Notes: generated by a model not told the origin, from the letters alone. Positions 47,330-56,912 are shown, counted from the first letter of the stretch. The stretch: DNA of 64,000 bases from Clostridium sp. Marseille-Q2269 (GCF_943736985.1 NZ_CALSFS010000007.1:146003-210002), one strand, 5' to 3'. Program-made: numbers and translations.

Positions 47330-48013
47330 TTACCTCATTACATATCCTACTCCAAAAACTGTATCTATAATAGATGGTGAATTTTCTTTATCTAGCTTAC
47401 TTCTTAACCTTCTAACATGGACATCTACAGTTCTAGCCTCTCCATCATAATCCTCTCCCCATACTTTATCTAAAAGAGTTTCTCTTGAAAAAACTCTATT
47501 TCTATTCTCAATAAAAAACTCTAACAATTCATATTCTTGGGGTTTTAATTTAATTTCTTCATCATCTTTAAATACAATTCTACCTTCTAGATTAACTTTA
47601 ACAAATTTATTTATATATATATAATCTTCCTCTGATTTCTCTTTATACTTATCAACTCTTCTTATTGCCACCTTAACCCTAGTTAATACCTCTTTTATAT
47701 TAAATGGTTTAGTAATATAATCATCTGCCCCTAATTCTAATCCCAACACTTTGTCCACAATATCATTACGAGCAGTTAACATAATTATTGGAATGCACCA
47801 CTTACTATTTATATACTTACATATTTCAAAACCACTTTTATCTGGTAAATTTATATCTAATAAAACCAAATCTGGTTGAAAAAAGTCTAAAGCATCTTTT
47901 GCTTCCTTAGCTAAAAATACACCTTTAGCTGTATATCCATCTGCTCTTAGAGCACATACTAAAATATCATTTATAGATATTTCATCTTCAACTACTAGAA
48001 CTTTTAAGTCCAT
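47330..48013 (-). CDS. OmpR-family response regulator
   Basis: A 227-residue regulator with receiver residues EDE at 9-11, phosphoacceptor Asp53 in LLDINLPDKSG and Lys in TKPFN, then a winged-helix DNA-binding domain (about 125-227) with ARTVDVHVRRLRSKLD and the ending TVFGVGYVMR. ATG 48013 follows AGGAGGAATTTATA. It is the first gene of a two-gene operon with the kinase at 45895-47325, separated by 4 bp. Confidence 0.93.
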   Translation of the reverse strand: MDLKVLVVEDEISINDILVCALRADGYTAKGVFLAKEAKDALDFFQPDLVLLDINLPDKSGFEICKYINSKWCIPIIMLTARNDIVDKVLGLELGADDYITKPFNIKEVLTRVKVAIRRVDKYKEKSEEDYIYINKFVKVNLEGRIVFKDDEEIKLKPQEYELLEFFIENRNRVFSRETLLDKVWGEDYDGEARTVDVHVRRLRSKLDKENSPSIIDTVFGVGYVMR

Positions 48014-48231
48014 TATAAATTCCTCCTATTGTCTTTATTTAGCTAAGTAAATGTATATAACTAAATTATACAATATTTTATAAATACATATAAGAATACT
48101 ACTGATTCTTTTTTCAGTAATATTCTTATAATGATCACTATTTAACCCAATATAATTTTACCTTATTTAATATACCATACTTTCATGTGCTAAGTTTGTT
48201 CCTTTTAAGTGAATATTTTTATTTATAATTT

Positions 48232-49323
48232 TTATGGTCTATACTGTTCTTCTATTTTTACTATGACATTATTCTCTAAATATATATGATATAAAGGATG
48301 ATTATAAGCTGGCCCATAAACAGAGCCTAACGTAGTAAAGTCTTCATATCCAATTTTTTCTAAAGTTCCACTATTTGAATTAAGATGATATCCACATATA
48401 TATATATCTACCTTTGGAGATATTTCGTAAGTTTTTAAACTGTTATCTTTATTTCTAATATAATACTCATGGGTCATTTTTCCACCATCCCAATCCTTTT
48501 CTCTACCATCTTTTATAGCTTCTGCTCTAAGAATACTCTCATCACCATTTTTATTAAGGAAAAATTGTGCTTCATCATATTTTAAATATCTCTTACCATT
48601 TTGTTCATATATTTCGTTTATAAATCCTATCTTTTTTTCCTCTTTAACTTTTTTTACTTTCCAATTATGATTTTCACCTTGTGTATTGTGTTTTTTTTCA
48701 GTATTATTTTCTTTTTTAGTTTCCTTTTTAATTTCTATTACTCTAAGATTTAATTCACAAGTCCTATCATACTGTTCTATTTTACCCTGGTATTTTATAG
48801 TTCCTACTTTACTTGTATCTACACCATTATTTTCCCAAAGCACAGCAACTTCTTTGTCCTCATTATTTATTTTTGCATTAATTTTCTCTGGTAGATTGTA
48901 GTCATTATCTTGATACACATTTATATATAGTTTAGTAACTTGAAATTTTGATTTTATATTATTTAATAATTCCTTCATATTTTTAGTATCAACATTATTA
49001 CTTACAGCTAATTTTATAAAATAATAAGCATCATCTATTCTTTGCTTTTCCATATATCTATCTTTTATTTCTAAATAAGATCCTTTGTTAGACTTGTCCA
49101 GTGAGATAGCTTTTTCAAAAGAACTTTTGGCATCCTCATATTTTCTTGCATTTAGAAAATTCGTTCCATCTTTAATAAATTTTTTCACTTCATTTTCTTT
49201 CATAGCTTCTTGTTGCTTTACATTGTTTGTTAACACCGTTGTCTTTTGTTTTTTCCCACACCCTGAAAGACTTATCATAGCTACTAATATTAATGTTAAT
49301 GAAATTATAGCTTTTCTTTTCAT
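48232..49323 (-). CDS. lipoprotein with TPR-like and bacterial Ig-like (Big_4) regions, copy B
   Basis: A surface lipoprotein of 363 residues. The signal peptide ends in the lipobox SLSGCG; a helical TPR-like region follows (FIKDGTNFLNARKYEDAKSS, then FEKAISLDKSNKGSY, about 45-90). Next is an Ig-like domain of the Big_4 kind (LPEKINAKINNEDKEVAVLW, then VDTSKVGTIKYQGKI, about 140-200), a Lys/Glu-rich linker, and a C-terminal domain of unknown family (GFINEIYEQNGKRYLKYDE to VIVKIEEQYRP). The start at 49323 is set by GGAG 9 bases upstream; the frame is open to 49389. It is a tandem paralog of the next gene. The linker (KKENNTEKKHNTQ) is shorter than in the other copy. Function unknown. Confidence 0.85.
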   Translation of the reverse strand: MKRKAIISLTLILVAMISLSGCGKKQKTTVLTNNVKQQEAMKENEVKKFIKDGTNFLNARKYEDAKSSFEKAISLDKSNKGSYLEIKDRYMEKQRIDDAYYFIKLAVSNNVDTKNMKELLNNIKSKFQVTKLYINVYQDNDYNLPEKINAKINNEDKEVAVLWENNGVDTSKVGTIKYQGKIEQYDRTCELNLRVIEIKKETKKENNTEKKHNTQGENHNWKVKKVKEEKKIGFINEIYEQNGKRYLKYDEAQFFLNKNGDESILRAEAIKDGREKDWDGGKMTHEYYIRNKDNSLKTYEISPKVDIYICGYHLNSNSGTLEKIGYEDFTTLGSVYGPAYNHPLYHIYLENNVIVKIEEQYRP

Positions 49324-49440
49324 AACTAGCCACTCCTTGTGTTTTGTATACCTCAATATTATCATGATTATTTTACCAAAATTAATCAAATTGTTGCCAT
49401 TTTGTTTCCGTGGGAAATTTTTATAATTATTTTTATAATT

Positions 49441-50592
49441 TTAAGGTCTGTATTGTTGTTCTATTTTTACTATTACATTATTTTCTACATATATATATAA
49501 TAAAGCATTTCCTTGTCCATAAACATTATCTAAAGTTTTAAATTTTTCATAGCTAACTTCAACTTGTGGTAATGCTGGACCAGAATAATTGGGATCAATA
49601 TTATATTTGCAAATACTTATTCCTACATTAGGAGATATTTCATATTCTTCTAAACTATTATGTTTATTTCTTATATAGTAATCATCTGCAATTCTTCCAT
49701 TCTGTAACCAATCTTTTTTACCATCTTTTATAGCTTCTGTTTCTGCAGTTCTATCATTAACATCTTTGTTATGAAAGAATTGTACATCATCAAATTTTAA
49801 ATATTTCTTCCCATTTTCTTCATATATTTCATTTATAAATCCTATTTGTCTTCCATCTTCAACTTCTTTTAGTTTTTTATTCTTATTTTCTTCTTGAGAA
49901 ATTTTTACTTCTTGTTCCTTATTTTCTTGTTTATAGTCCTTAACTTTTTTAGCATTCTTCACTTCTTCAGTATTATTTTCTTTTTTAGTTTCTTTTTTAA
50001 TTTCCATTACTCTAATATTTAGTTCACAAGTCCTATCATACTGTTCTATTTTACCTTGGTATTTCATAGTTCTCACTTTACTTGTATCTACACTATTATT
50101 TTTCCAAAGCACAGCAACTTCTTTGACCTCATTATTTATTTTCGCATTAATTTTCTCTGGTAAATTGTAATCATTGTCCTGATACACATTTACATATAAC
50201 TTAGTAACTTCAAATTTTGATTTTATATTATTTAATAATCCCTTCATATTTTTAGTATCAACATTATTACTTACAGCTAATTTTATAAAATAATAAGCAT
50301 CATCTATTCTTTGCTTTTCCATATATCTATTTTTTATTTCTAAATAAGATCCTTTGTTAGACTTGTCTAATGAGATAGCTTTTTCAAAAGAACTTTTAGC
50401 ATCCTTATATTTTTTTGCATTTAGAAAATTTGTTCCATCTTTAATAAATTTTTTCACTTCATTTTCTTTCATGGCTTCTTGTTGCTTTACATTATTGGTT
50501 AGCACTGTTGTTTTTTCTTTCTTCCCGCATCCTGAAACACTTAACATAGTTATTAATAGTAGTAGTAAAAAAATAATGGCTTTTCTTTTCAT
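49441..50592 (-). CDS. lipoprotein with TPR-like and bacterial Ig-like (Big_4) regions, copy A
   Basis: A 383-residue paralog of the lipoprotein at 48232-49323 with the same layout: lipobox SVSGCG, TPR-like region, Big_4-like Ig domain, charged linker, C-terminal domain ending in VIVKIEQQYRP. The first 190 residues are nearly identical between copies, whereas linker and C-terminal domain differ clearly, as if the latter were under diversifying pressure or the former homogenised by gene conversion. ATG 50592 follows AAGGAGTGACAAGCT, the same site as in copy B, and the 70 bp upstream are also similar, so the duplication includes the promoter. Each copy is probably transcribed separately. Confidence 0.85.
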   Translation of the reverse strand: MKRKAIIFLLLLLITMLSVSGCGKKEKTTVLTNNVKQQEAMKENEVKKFIKDGTNFLNAKKYKDAKSSFEKAISLDKSNKGSYLEIKNRYMEKQRIDDAYYFIKLAVSNNVDTKNMKGLLNNIKSKFEVTKLYVNVYQDNDYNLPEKINAKINNEVKEVAVLWKNNSVDTSKVRTMKYQGKIEQYDRTCELNIRVMEIKKETKKENNTEEVKNAKKVKDYKQENKEQEVKISQEENKNKKLKEVEDGRQIGFINEIYEENGKKYLKFDDVQFFHNKDVNDRTAETEAIKDGKKDWLQNGRIADDYYIRNKHNSLEEYEISPNVGISICKYNIDPNYSGPALPQVEVSYEKFKTLDNVYGQGNALLYIYVENNVIVKIEQQYRP

Positions 50593-50826
50593 AGCTTGTC
50601 ACTCCTTATATTTGGTATATTTAAATATTACCATGATGATTTTACCAAAATTAACAAACTTGTTTCCATTTTATTTCCGAAAGAAAATTTTAAATATATT
50701 TTTTATTTTTAATCTAATATACTTATATTTACAATCTCATCACTTATTAAATATATATCTATTCTAAGTAAATTGTATATTTTATTCACTACATGAACAT
50801 TAAAAATTTACAATATTAAATATAAA

Positions 50827-50876
50827 AAACATAGAAATAGTAACCCCCATAAATGAAAATTACTACTTCTATGTTT
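50827..50876 (-). terminator. terminator behind the 50889 remnant
   Basis: AAACATAGAAGTAGTAA pairs with TTACTATTTCTATGTTT (one mismatch) and is followed on the minus strand by TTTTATATTT. Confidence 0.7.
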
Positions 50877-50888
50877 TATGTATTTAAT

Positions 50889-51152
50889 CTATCTTCTACT
50901 ATTGTTAAACCATTGTATTGTTGCTTTTTCCATCTCTTTTGGCAACTTTTTATTATATACCTCATCATACAAACATGCTAATGTCTTACTATTTAGGTAT
51001 TTTTTCATCTCATTTTCTGCTTCTAACATTACTACTTTTATTAAACAAGGACATTTGGTATGGTAATCTGGTAAATTATCTTTATCTAATAATATATTAT
51101 TTTGTCTAATTTCTGCAGCTGCTATGATTAAGACAGAAGAAAATATAAATTC
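50889..51152 (-). pseudogene. gene remnant, unknown protein without start
   Basis: The minus strand is open for 87 codons and reads like protein: FIFSSVLIIAAAEIRQNNIL, then PDYHTKCPCLIKVV and YLNSKTLACLYDEVYNKKLP, ending WFNNSRR before TAG at 50889-50891. A TAA lies immediately upstream and no start codon precedes the ATG inside VVMLEAE. A good terminator follows. It appears to be the 3' part of a lost gene; I do not recognise the family. The Cys-Pro-Cys near the middle is notable. Confidence 0.45.
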
Positions 51153-51282
51153 TTAAAAATAGTCTCCACTATAATTAGTATATGGCTACTCTTATAATAT
51201 TAACTTTTCTAGTTATCTAAGAAACTAATTATATACTACAGGATGGTTAAACATCCTGTTTCTATTCTCTTAATAAAATCTA

Positions 51283-51353
51283 TTGTACTAGTTAAAGTGT
51301 CTCTATATTTTCCTAAATTAAACTTTGAACCAATCTTACTAACAGTTATATAT
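51283..51353 (+). repeat. 80-bp dispersed repeat, copy 4
   Basis: TTGTACTAGTTAAAGTG ... CTAAATTAAACTTTG ... CTTACTAACAGTTATAT aligns with copies at 12147, 22426, 31584 and especially 56819. Just left of it, ACAGGATG and CATCCTGT (51238-51259) form a perfect hairpin. Confidence 0.55.
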
Positions 51354-51422
51354 TAATTTTTTATAGCAAATTATAAAAAAAAATTACAACCCAATTATAG
51401 CTTTTATGTTTTTAATAACATA

Positions 51423-52733
51423 TTATAGTTTCAAATAGGCAATTCCCCCAATTATGCACCATGTTATTAAAGCAATTAGAGATTCTCTACTTAATGCTGC
51501 TGGAGATATTGGTAAAAGTAGCAACACAATAAATATTACACTTATTCCTGCTCCCATTATTGAGATTGTTTTACTTGATTTATCTGTAGCTTGTCTTAAT
51601 CCTGTAAAGCATACATAAAAATATGCAATAGATGCTCCTAAAGATGACATATCTACTATCCAAATTATAACTTGCCTACCGAACCAAGGTGCTATTAAAC
51701 TTATTATTGTTATAAATATTATAGCAGTTCTATAAACACCATTTTTATTTACATCTGCCATTTTGGGTGGAAGCATTTTATAACTAGCTATAGCCCCCAA
51801 CAACTTTGAACTACATATCATAAATCCGTTTATACCACTCCACACTGCCGCACTTAAAGCTATGATTAATAATATAAAGGCTCCTTTTCCTAAAGTACTT
51901 AATACTGCACTTCCTGTTGCCCAGTCTAAACTTATTGCTTCTTGTGGAGAATAAGCTAAAGCTGTTATTACATTTAATATATTATAAATTAGAACACCTA
52001 TTATTAAAGAGGTAATGGCAACTAAGGATGCTTTTCTTTTAGAAAAATTAAATTCTTTACTTAATTGTGGAATAGCATCAAATCCTATAAAAGCAAATGG
52101 TGTTATAGCAAATACTCTTATTATCTGTCTTAAATCAAAAGAGTAACTGTGAACATATGTTGTAACAAATTTAGTTCTATCTCCTTTAATTATCATTCCT
52201 ATGCCAACTACTAACATTACTGATATTAAACTAAAAATTATTAAATTTTGAATTTTACTAGTTTCCTTTATTCCCTTTAAATTTAGTGAGGCAAATATAA
52301 GTATGGTTATGCTTGATACTAATATTTCTCCTACATAAATGTTATACCCAGCAATATTATATAAATAACCAAATTCTAAAACCCCACCAAATGTTTTTTT
52401 GATTACAAGGGGAAATGCAGTTGCATTTAACGGAATTAGTGTAAAATATGCAAGGGTCAAAAACCACCCCACAATGAAACCATGTTTCTTTCCTAAATTA
52501 TTATAAGTATAAGAAAATTCTCCCCCTTCCTCATCATGACTTTCCATCATAATAGAATAATTTTTTTCAATAATTATTATGCATATTACACCTATCATAA
52601 GCCCTAAAAATGTATTTATTACCCCCGATTCCTTTAAAAACTTTGTACCTGGTAACATAAAAGAGCCCCAGCCTATTATTGCCCCTAAAACTATTGAAAA
52701 CATATCTATCTTGCTTAATTTATTTTCATTCAT
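51423..52733 (-). CDS. amino acid permease (APC superfamily)
   Basis: A 436-residue transporter with about 12 membrane helices. TM1 carries the APC substrate motif VLGAIIGWGSFMLPG (about 10-24), TM6 has ITPFAFIGFDAIPQLSKEF (about 208-226), and the GEFSYTYNNLGKKHGFIVGW segment is typical of amino acid or polyamine permeases. The start is ATG 52733, preceded by GGAG at 7 bases; the frame extends to 52745. Substrate cannot be named. It is a single gene, bounded upstream by the terminator of the sulfur operon. Confidence 0.88.
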   Translation of the reverse strand: MNENKLSKIDMFSIVLGAIIGWGSFMLPGTKFLKESGVINTFLGLMIGVICIIIIEKNYSIMMESHDEEGGEFSYTYNNLGKKHGFIVGWFLTLAYFTLIPLNATAFPLVIKKTFGGVLEFGYLYNIAGYNIYVGEILVSSITILIFASLNLKGIKETSKIQNLIIFSLISVMLVVGIGMIIKGDRTKFVTTYVHSYSFDLRQIIRVFAITPFAFIGFDAIPQLSKEFNFSKRKASLVAITSLIIGVLIYNILNVITALAYSPQEAISLDWATGSAVLSTLGKGAFILLIIALSAAVWSGINGFMICSSKLLGAIASYKMLPPKMADVNKNGVYRTAIIFITIISLIAPWFGRQVIIWIVDMSSLGASIAYFYVCFTGLRQATDKSSKTISIMGAGISVIFIVLLLLPISPAALSRESLIALITWCIIGGIAYLKL

Positions 52734-52790
52734 AATTATCTCCACTCTTAATTAATTTTCCACATATTAAAATAAAATTTCTTATAAAAT

Positions 52791-52839
52791 AAAGAGCTAC
52801 AATTAGGTTTTATTTTAATTTAACCCATTGTAGTTCTTT
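52791..52839 (-). terminator. terminator of the sulfur operon
   Basis: AAAGAACTACAAT and ATTGTAGCTCTTT (one G-T pair) form a 13-bp stem followed by ATTTTATAAG, 22 bp past the YeeE-like gene. Confidence 0.75.
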
Positions 52840-52860
52840 AAAATTATTTATTTTTCATAA

Positions 52861-54150
52861 TTACATGCTACAAGACTTATTACTATTGCAGCATTTATTC
52901 ACCATTACCTTTTTATAAACCACATTTCCTAATACTCCTCCAGCTACTAAGAAGACAAAGAATATCCATCCTGATAAAGAGAAATTAGCTATTGGTGTAT
53001 AAAGTGCTCCTACATTACAGCCGTTTGATAATCTAGTTCCAAATCCCATGGTGAATCCACCTATAATATATATTATTCCTTCTTTAAAGGTTATAGACAA
53101 ACCTTCTTTAAAAGTCTTAATAAAGCTTCCTGCCAAAAATAACGCAATAAGTGTTCCTAATATTATACCAACATTTTGTACATTCATTTCATTTGAGAAA
53201 AATGGTGCTGTATACATCTTTACTGGTTTAGCTGAAAAATTAGCTACACTTTGTGGAGAAACTCCAAATAATACAAGTAGTTTACCAAACCAGAATCCAT
53301 AAGGAGTAGATGCTCCCCATCCAGCTTTAGTTACACCCATCAAAAGTGTAAAGATTCCACCAATAACAACTGCACCCATTCCAAGTGTCCATGGTTTTAC
53401 GAATAATTTTTCGTAAGTGTTCTTACTAAATAGTTTAAATGGTTCTTCATCTTCACAAATTTTTTCTTGAATAACTTCTGAATCTACAGGAGAATATCTG
53501 TTTTGTTCTTTTCTTCTATCCTCATATTTTTTAGCAATCCAAATTGTTATACCAGCAAAAATAATTGTCAATATTATTGCACCTAGATATCCTTCTAATC
53601 CGTCCCACTTAAATAGATCCGGTAAAAACACTCCATTACCAAATGTTTTAGTTGACATCACTGATTTTTTAATCCAAGGAGCTGATCCTTGAAGTGGGAA
53701 ACCTACAAATACACCTATTCCGAAAAATATAATTGTTATAAAAGCACGTGGCAAACCTGTTACCAAATCTGTAAGAACTCCTGATGCACAACAGCTAGAA
53801 AATGCCATACCAAAACCAAACAGTATTCCACCTAGTATAAGTCCTAAATTAATAGGATTAATCCACAAATCAAATTTTTTCACATCTTGACCCATAAAGA
53901 AGCAAACATTTACTATTGCTGTTCCCACAAATAAAAGCATTAACATTCTCATTAATTTTGTAGAACCAGCTCTATAACTTCTATTCACTCCCCCTGCAAA
54001 TCCGAAAAACGATCTTGTAAGAGCATATCCTAGACCTAATCCTACAAGTAGTCTAAAAAATAATATTGAACTACTAAGATTAACTCTTCCTATTATTATA
54101 ATTCCTAAAAGTAATATAAAACCAATAATATATTCTGTATTTTTTTTCAA
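52861..54150 (-). CDS. YeeE/YedE-family sulfur compound transporter
   Basis: A 429-residue membrane protein with two homologous halves. Each half has the family's Cys-containing core: GFGMAFSSCCASGVL (about 115-129) and GFGTRLSNGCNVGALYTPIANFSL (about 370-393). Related YeeE proteins take up thiosulfate. The C-terminal tail KCCNSNKSCSM is Cys-rich and could bind sulfane sulfur or metal. The frame is open to 54180, but GGAGG is placed 8 bases before TTG 54150, which I take as the start, 23 bp after the reductase-rhodanese gene. The pair forms one operon: uptake of a sulfur compound plus its reduction. Confidence 0.9.
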   Translation of the reverse strand: MKKNTEYIIGFILLLGIIIIGRVNLSSSILFFRLLVGLGLGYALTRSFFGFAGGVNRSYRAGSTKLMRMLMLLFVGTAIVNVCFFMGQDVKKFDLWINPINLGLILGGILFGFGMAFSSCCASGVLTDLVTGLPRAFITIIFFGIGVFVGFPLQGSAPWIKKSVMSTKTFGNGVFLPDLFKWDGLEGYLGAIILTIIFAGITIWIAKKYEDRRKEQNRYSPVDSEVIQEKICEDEEPFKLFSKNTYEKLFVKPWTLGMGAVVIGGIFTLLMGVTKAGWGASTPYGFWFGKLLVLFGVSPQSVANFSAKPVKMYTAPFFSNEMNVQNVGIILGTLIALFLAGSFIKTFKEGLSITFKEGIIYIIGGFTMGFGTRLSNGCNVGALYTPIANFSLSGWIFFVFLVAGGVLGNVVYKKVMVNKCCNSNKSCSM

Positions 54151-54172
54151 AGTAACTACCTCCACAGCATTT

Positions 54173-55873
54173 TTAATCAAAATTATATTCTGTAACTATA
54201 GGCTCTCTGCCTGTAATTTTATCATTGTAATATTCATAAAAGCTTATTCCCATAAATCCACCAGATACATTATAAATATTATCAAAACCTAAGTGCTGTA
54301 ATGCTAAGCATGCATTGTAACTTCTTTGGGCACTTCTACAATGTAAATAAACTGGTTCATCAGTTGGAATTTCATCTAGTCTATCCCTTATTTCACTTAA
54401 TGGAATATTTTTAGCTCCTTTAATATGTCCTGCTTCATATTCATTAACTTCTCTAACATCAATTATATGAGCTCCTTTTTCTACTAAGTCCCTTATTTCA
54501 TGGACATACACTTGTTTGAATGTTCCTTCTAAAAGATTTGAAGCTACTAAAGCAGCATGATTTACAACATCCTTAGCGGTTCCAAATGGTGGGGCATAGC
54601 AAAGTTCTAAATCCTTTAAATCTTCTACTGTTCCACCTAATTTTATCACTGTAGCTATTACGTCTACTCTCTTGTCCCCTGCCCCTTTACCTATTGCCTG
54701 AGCTCCTAATATTCTTCCTGTTGGAACTTCAAATATCAATTTAAAATGTAAAGGCTCACTATCTGGCATTAATCCTACTTTATCCTGTGGAATAACTCTT
54801 ACAACTTCATAGTTTATATTCATATTTAAAGCTTTTATTTGACCTTCTGTTAATCCTGTTGAAGCTCCATTATAGTCAAATACTTGAATACAAGATGATC
54901 CAATATATCCACTATTTCTTGATTGTCTTCCATGAATATGGTCTGCCACTGCTCTTGCCTGTTTTTGAGCTGGACCTGCTAATGGCAATTTTGTTATAGA
55001 ATTAGTTAATGGGTTATAAACTTCCACAGCATCTCCAACTGCATATATATCCTTATCATTAGTTAAGTAGTTTTGATTAACTTTTATTGCTCTTGTCTCT
55101 CCAATTTCTAATCCAGCTTCTTTTGCTAAATCAGTTTCTGGAGCAACACCTATTGCCATGACTACAGCATCTGAATTTATTTTCTTTCCTGATTCTAATA
55201 CTACAGTATTTTTTTCAAATGAACTTACCTTATCTCCAACAATTAAATTTACACCTTTATCATAAATTTCTTTGTGTAAAACTTGTACCATATCATAATC
55301 AAATGGTTTCATTATTTGGTTCATTGCTTCAACTAATGTAACATTATATCCAGCTTCTTTTAAATTTTCACACACTTCAACCCCAATAAATCCTCCACCT
55401 ACTACACATATATCTTTACTATGTTTATCTCTTATAAAAGAACTTAGTTTTGCTATATCTACAACATTTCTTACTGTAAATATATTCACATCTTCTATTC
55501 CCTTAATTGGTGGAACTATAGGTTTTGCACCTGGTGAAAGAACCAATTTATCATAGCTTTCAGTATATTCTTCTTTACTTATAATATTTCTTACTTTAAC
55601 TTCTTTAGCTTGTCTGTTGATTGAAACTACTTCTGTATTTACCCTTGCATCAATCCTGTATTGATTATAAAATTGCTCAGGACTCATCAAAACCAAATCT
55701 TCATGATTTTCAACTTTTCCACTTAAATGATATGGTAAACAGCAATTTGAAAATGAAACATGGGGACCTCTTTCAAACATTATTATTTTATTATTCTCGT
55801 CTAGTCTTCTAAGTCTGGCTGCTGTTGAAGCTCCACCTGCAACTCCTCCAACAATAACTATTTTTTTACTCAT
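54173..55873 (-). CDS. CoA-disulfide reductase with rhodanese domain (CoADR-RHD)
   Basis: A 566-residue flavoenzyme fusion. The FAD site is IVGGVAGGASTAARLRRLD (about 6-24); the redox Cys lies in SFSNCCLPYHLSG (about 40-52); the NAD(P)H site is VVGGGFIGVEV (about 155-165); FAD-binding AVGDAVEV follows (about 280). The C-terminal 100 residues are a rhodanese domain with active-site loop LHCRSAQRS. Such enzymes reduce CoA disulfide, CoA persulfide or polysulfide with NAD(P)H and pass sulfur through the rhodanese. An extra Cys follows the catalytic one (NCC rather than NCG). ATG 55873 follows AAAGGGTGGGCAAGGATT. It is the first gene of the operon with the YeeE transporter. Confidence 0.93.
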   Translation of the reverse strand: MSKKIVIVGGVAGGASTAARLRRLDENNKIIMFERGPHVSFSNCCLPYHLSGKVENHEDLVLMSPEQFYNQYRIDARVNTEVVSINRQAKEVKVRNIISKEEYTESYDKLVLSPGAKPIVPPIKGIEDVNIFTVRNVVDIAKLSSFIRDKHSKDICVVGGGFIGVEVCENLKEAGYNVTLVEAMNQIMKPFDYDMVQVLHKEIYDKGVNLIVGDKVSSFEKNTVVLESGKKINSDAVVMAIGVAPETDLAKEAGLEIGETRAIKVNQNYLTNDKDIYAVGDAVEVYNPLTNSITKLPLAGPAQKQARAVADHIHGRQSRNSGYIGSSCIQVFDYNGASTGLTEGQIKALNMNINYEVVRVIPQDKVGLMPDSEPLHFKLIFEVPTGRILGAQAIGKGAGDKRVDVIATVIKLGGTVEDLKDLELCYAPPFGTAKDVVNHAALVASNLLEGTFKQVYVHEIRDLVEKGAHIIDVREVNEYEAGHIKGAKNIPLSEIRDRLDEIPTDEPVYLHCRSAQRSYNACLALQHLGFDNIYNVSGGFMGISFYEYYNDKITGREPIVTEYNFD

Positions 55874-56395
55874 AATCCTTGCCCACCCTTTCGTAGAAAT
55901 TAATAAAACATCATACCTTAACTTGTTAAATTTTTATCTTTAAAATTCACATTGTTAAATAACTTATTATTAATATAACATAGATTTTATCATTTACATA
56001 ATAAAATTTTATTATGTAGCATAACATTTTATTATATGGTCTGGTTCTTGAAATAAATTTAACACATTGAATTTTACCAAAATTACTATCCATATAAAAT
56101 AAGCTTATTGTAAAGGATTTTTAGTAATATTATTTAAAAATTTTGTTGAATTTTTCACCTAAAATAATACAATATTAGTCACTGTACTCCAATAATTTCA
56201 TTAGTTGATATTTTTACTTAATTATGTAATCTTAATTTAACCACTTCAAATTAATTTTAAATATTTAACTATAAATTACTTTCTATTATAAATTAATTAT
56301 TTAAATTATCAATTATAAAATATTACCTTTTATTGTTATAAAATCCTTAATCATAGATTAACTAGTTTTTTTTATTCTTATATAATATTTGCCTA
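55874..56395. other. intergenic region, no gene seen
   Basis: Very AT-rich DNA upstream of the sulfur operon. It must contain that operon's promoter. No intact frame or repeat from the window's families was recognised here. Confidence 0.4.
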
Positions 56396-56632
56396 TTATA
56401 CTCTTGACTCTTCTTTATTTAGCCCAATCTTTTTCCAGTTATAATAACCATATAAAGAATTAAGTAAGTTTGTAGTCTTCATAACAATAATCATAAGAGC
56501 TGTCTTATCTCCTGATATATACACCATTATCCACATTATGATAGATAAAGTATTTACAGCAACCCACTAGGCCATTGTTCAGAAAATCTCATAAGGTAAA
56601 TTCCTTGTATTAAAATCATCTAATTTGAAGCA
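56396..56632 (-). pseudogene. pnuC: pnuC remnant (nicotinamide mononucleotide/riboside transporter)
   Basis: Read across frames on the minus strand, the sequence gives DFNTRNLPYE, FSEQWP, then WVAVNTLSIIMWIMVYISGD, and NLLNSLYGYYNWKKIGLNKE before TAA at 56396-56398. This is the C-terminal third of a PnuC transporter, including the last two membrane helices. At least two frameshifts (near 56560 and 56585) and loss of the 5' part make it nonfunctional. Confidence 0.7.
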
Positions 56633-56818
56633 ATAAATCTTTAAATATGAAAATATTTAAAGATAAAAAATTAATCAGTTCAATAAATTGACTTATAACT
56701 ATTTGTATTCCAACCTATGCAAGTAAAATATAAAAGCCACCATTTCATAGTGGTAAATTGCTCTACACAATAAAAACACTAGAAAAGGTGGACTTATTTT
56801 AATCTTTTATGCTATTTA

Positions 56819-56884
56819 AATTAACTCTAAAAATCCTATTTTTCTAAGTTAAACTTTCAGCGAATCTTACTGATAGTTATATTT
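56819..56884 (+). repeat. 80-bp dispersed repeat, copy 5
   Basis: ATTAACTCTAAAAATCC ... CTAAGTTAAACTTTC ... CTTACTGATAGTTATATT aligns best with copy 4 at 51283. Like copy 4 it lies just beyond the 3' end of a minus-strand gene. Confidence 0.55.
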
Positions 56885-56912
56885 GTATTTTTAAATTAAC
56901 TTTAATTATTTT

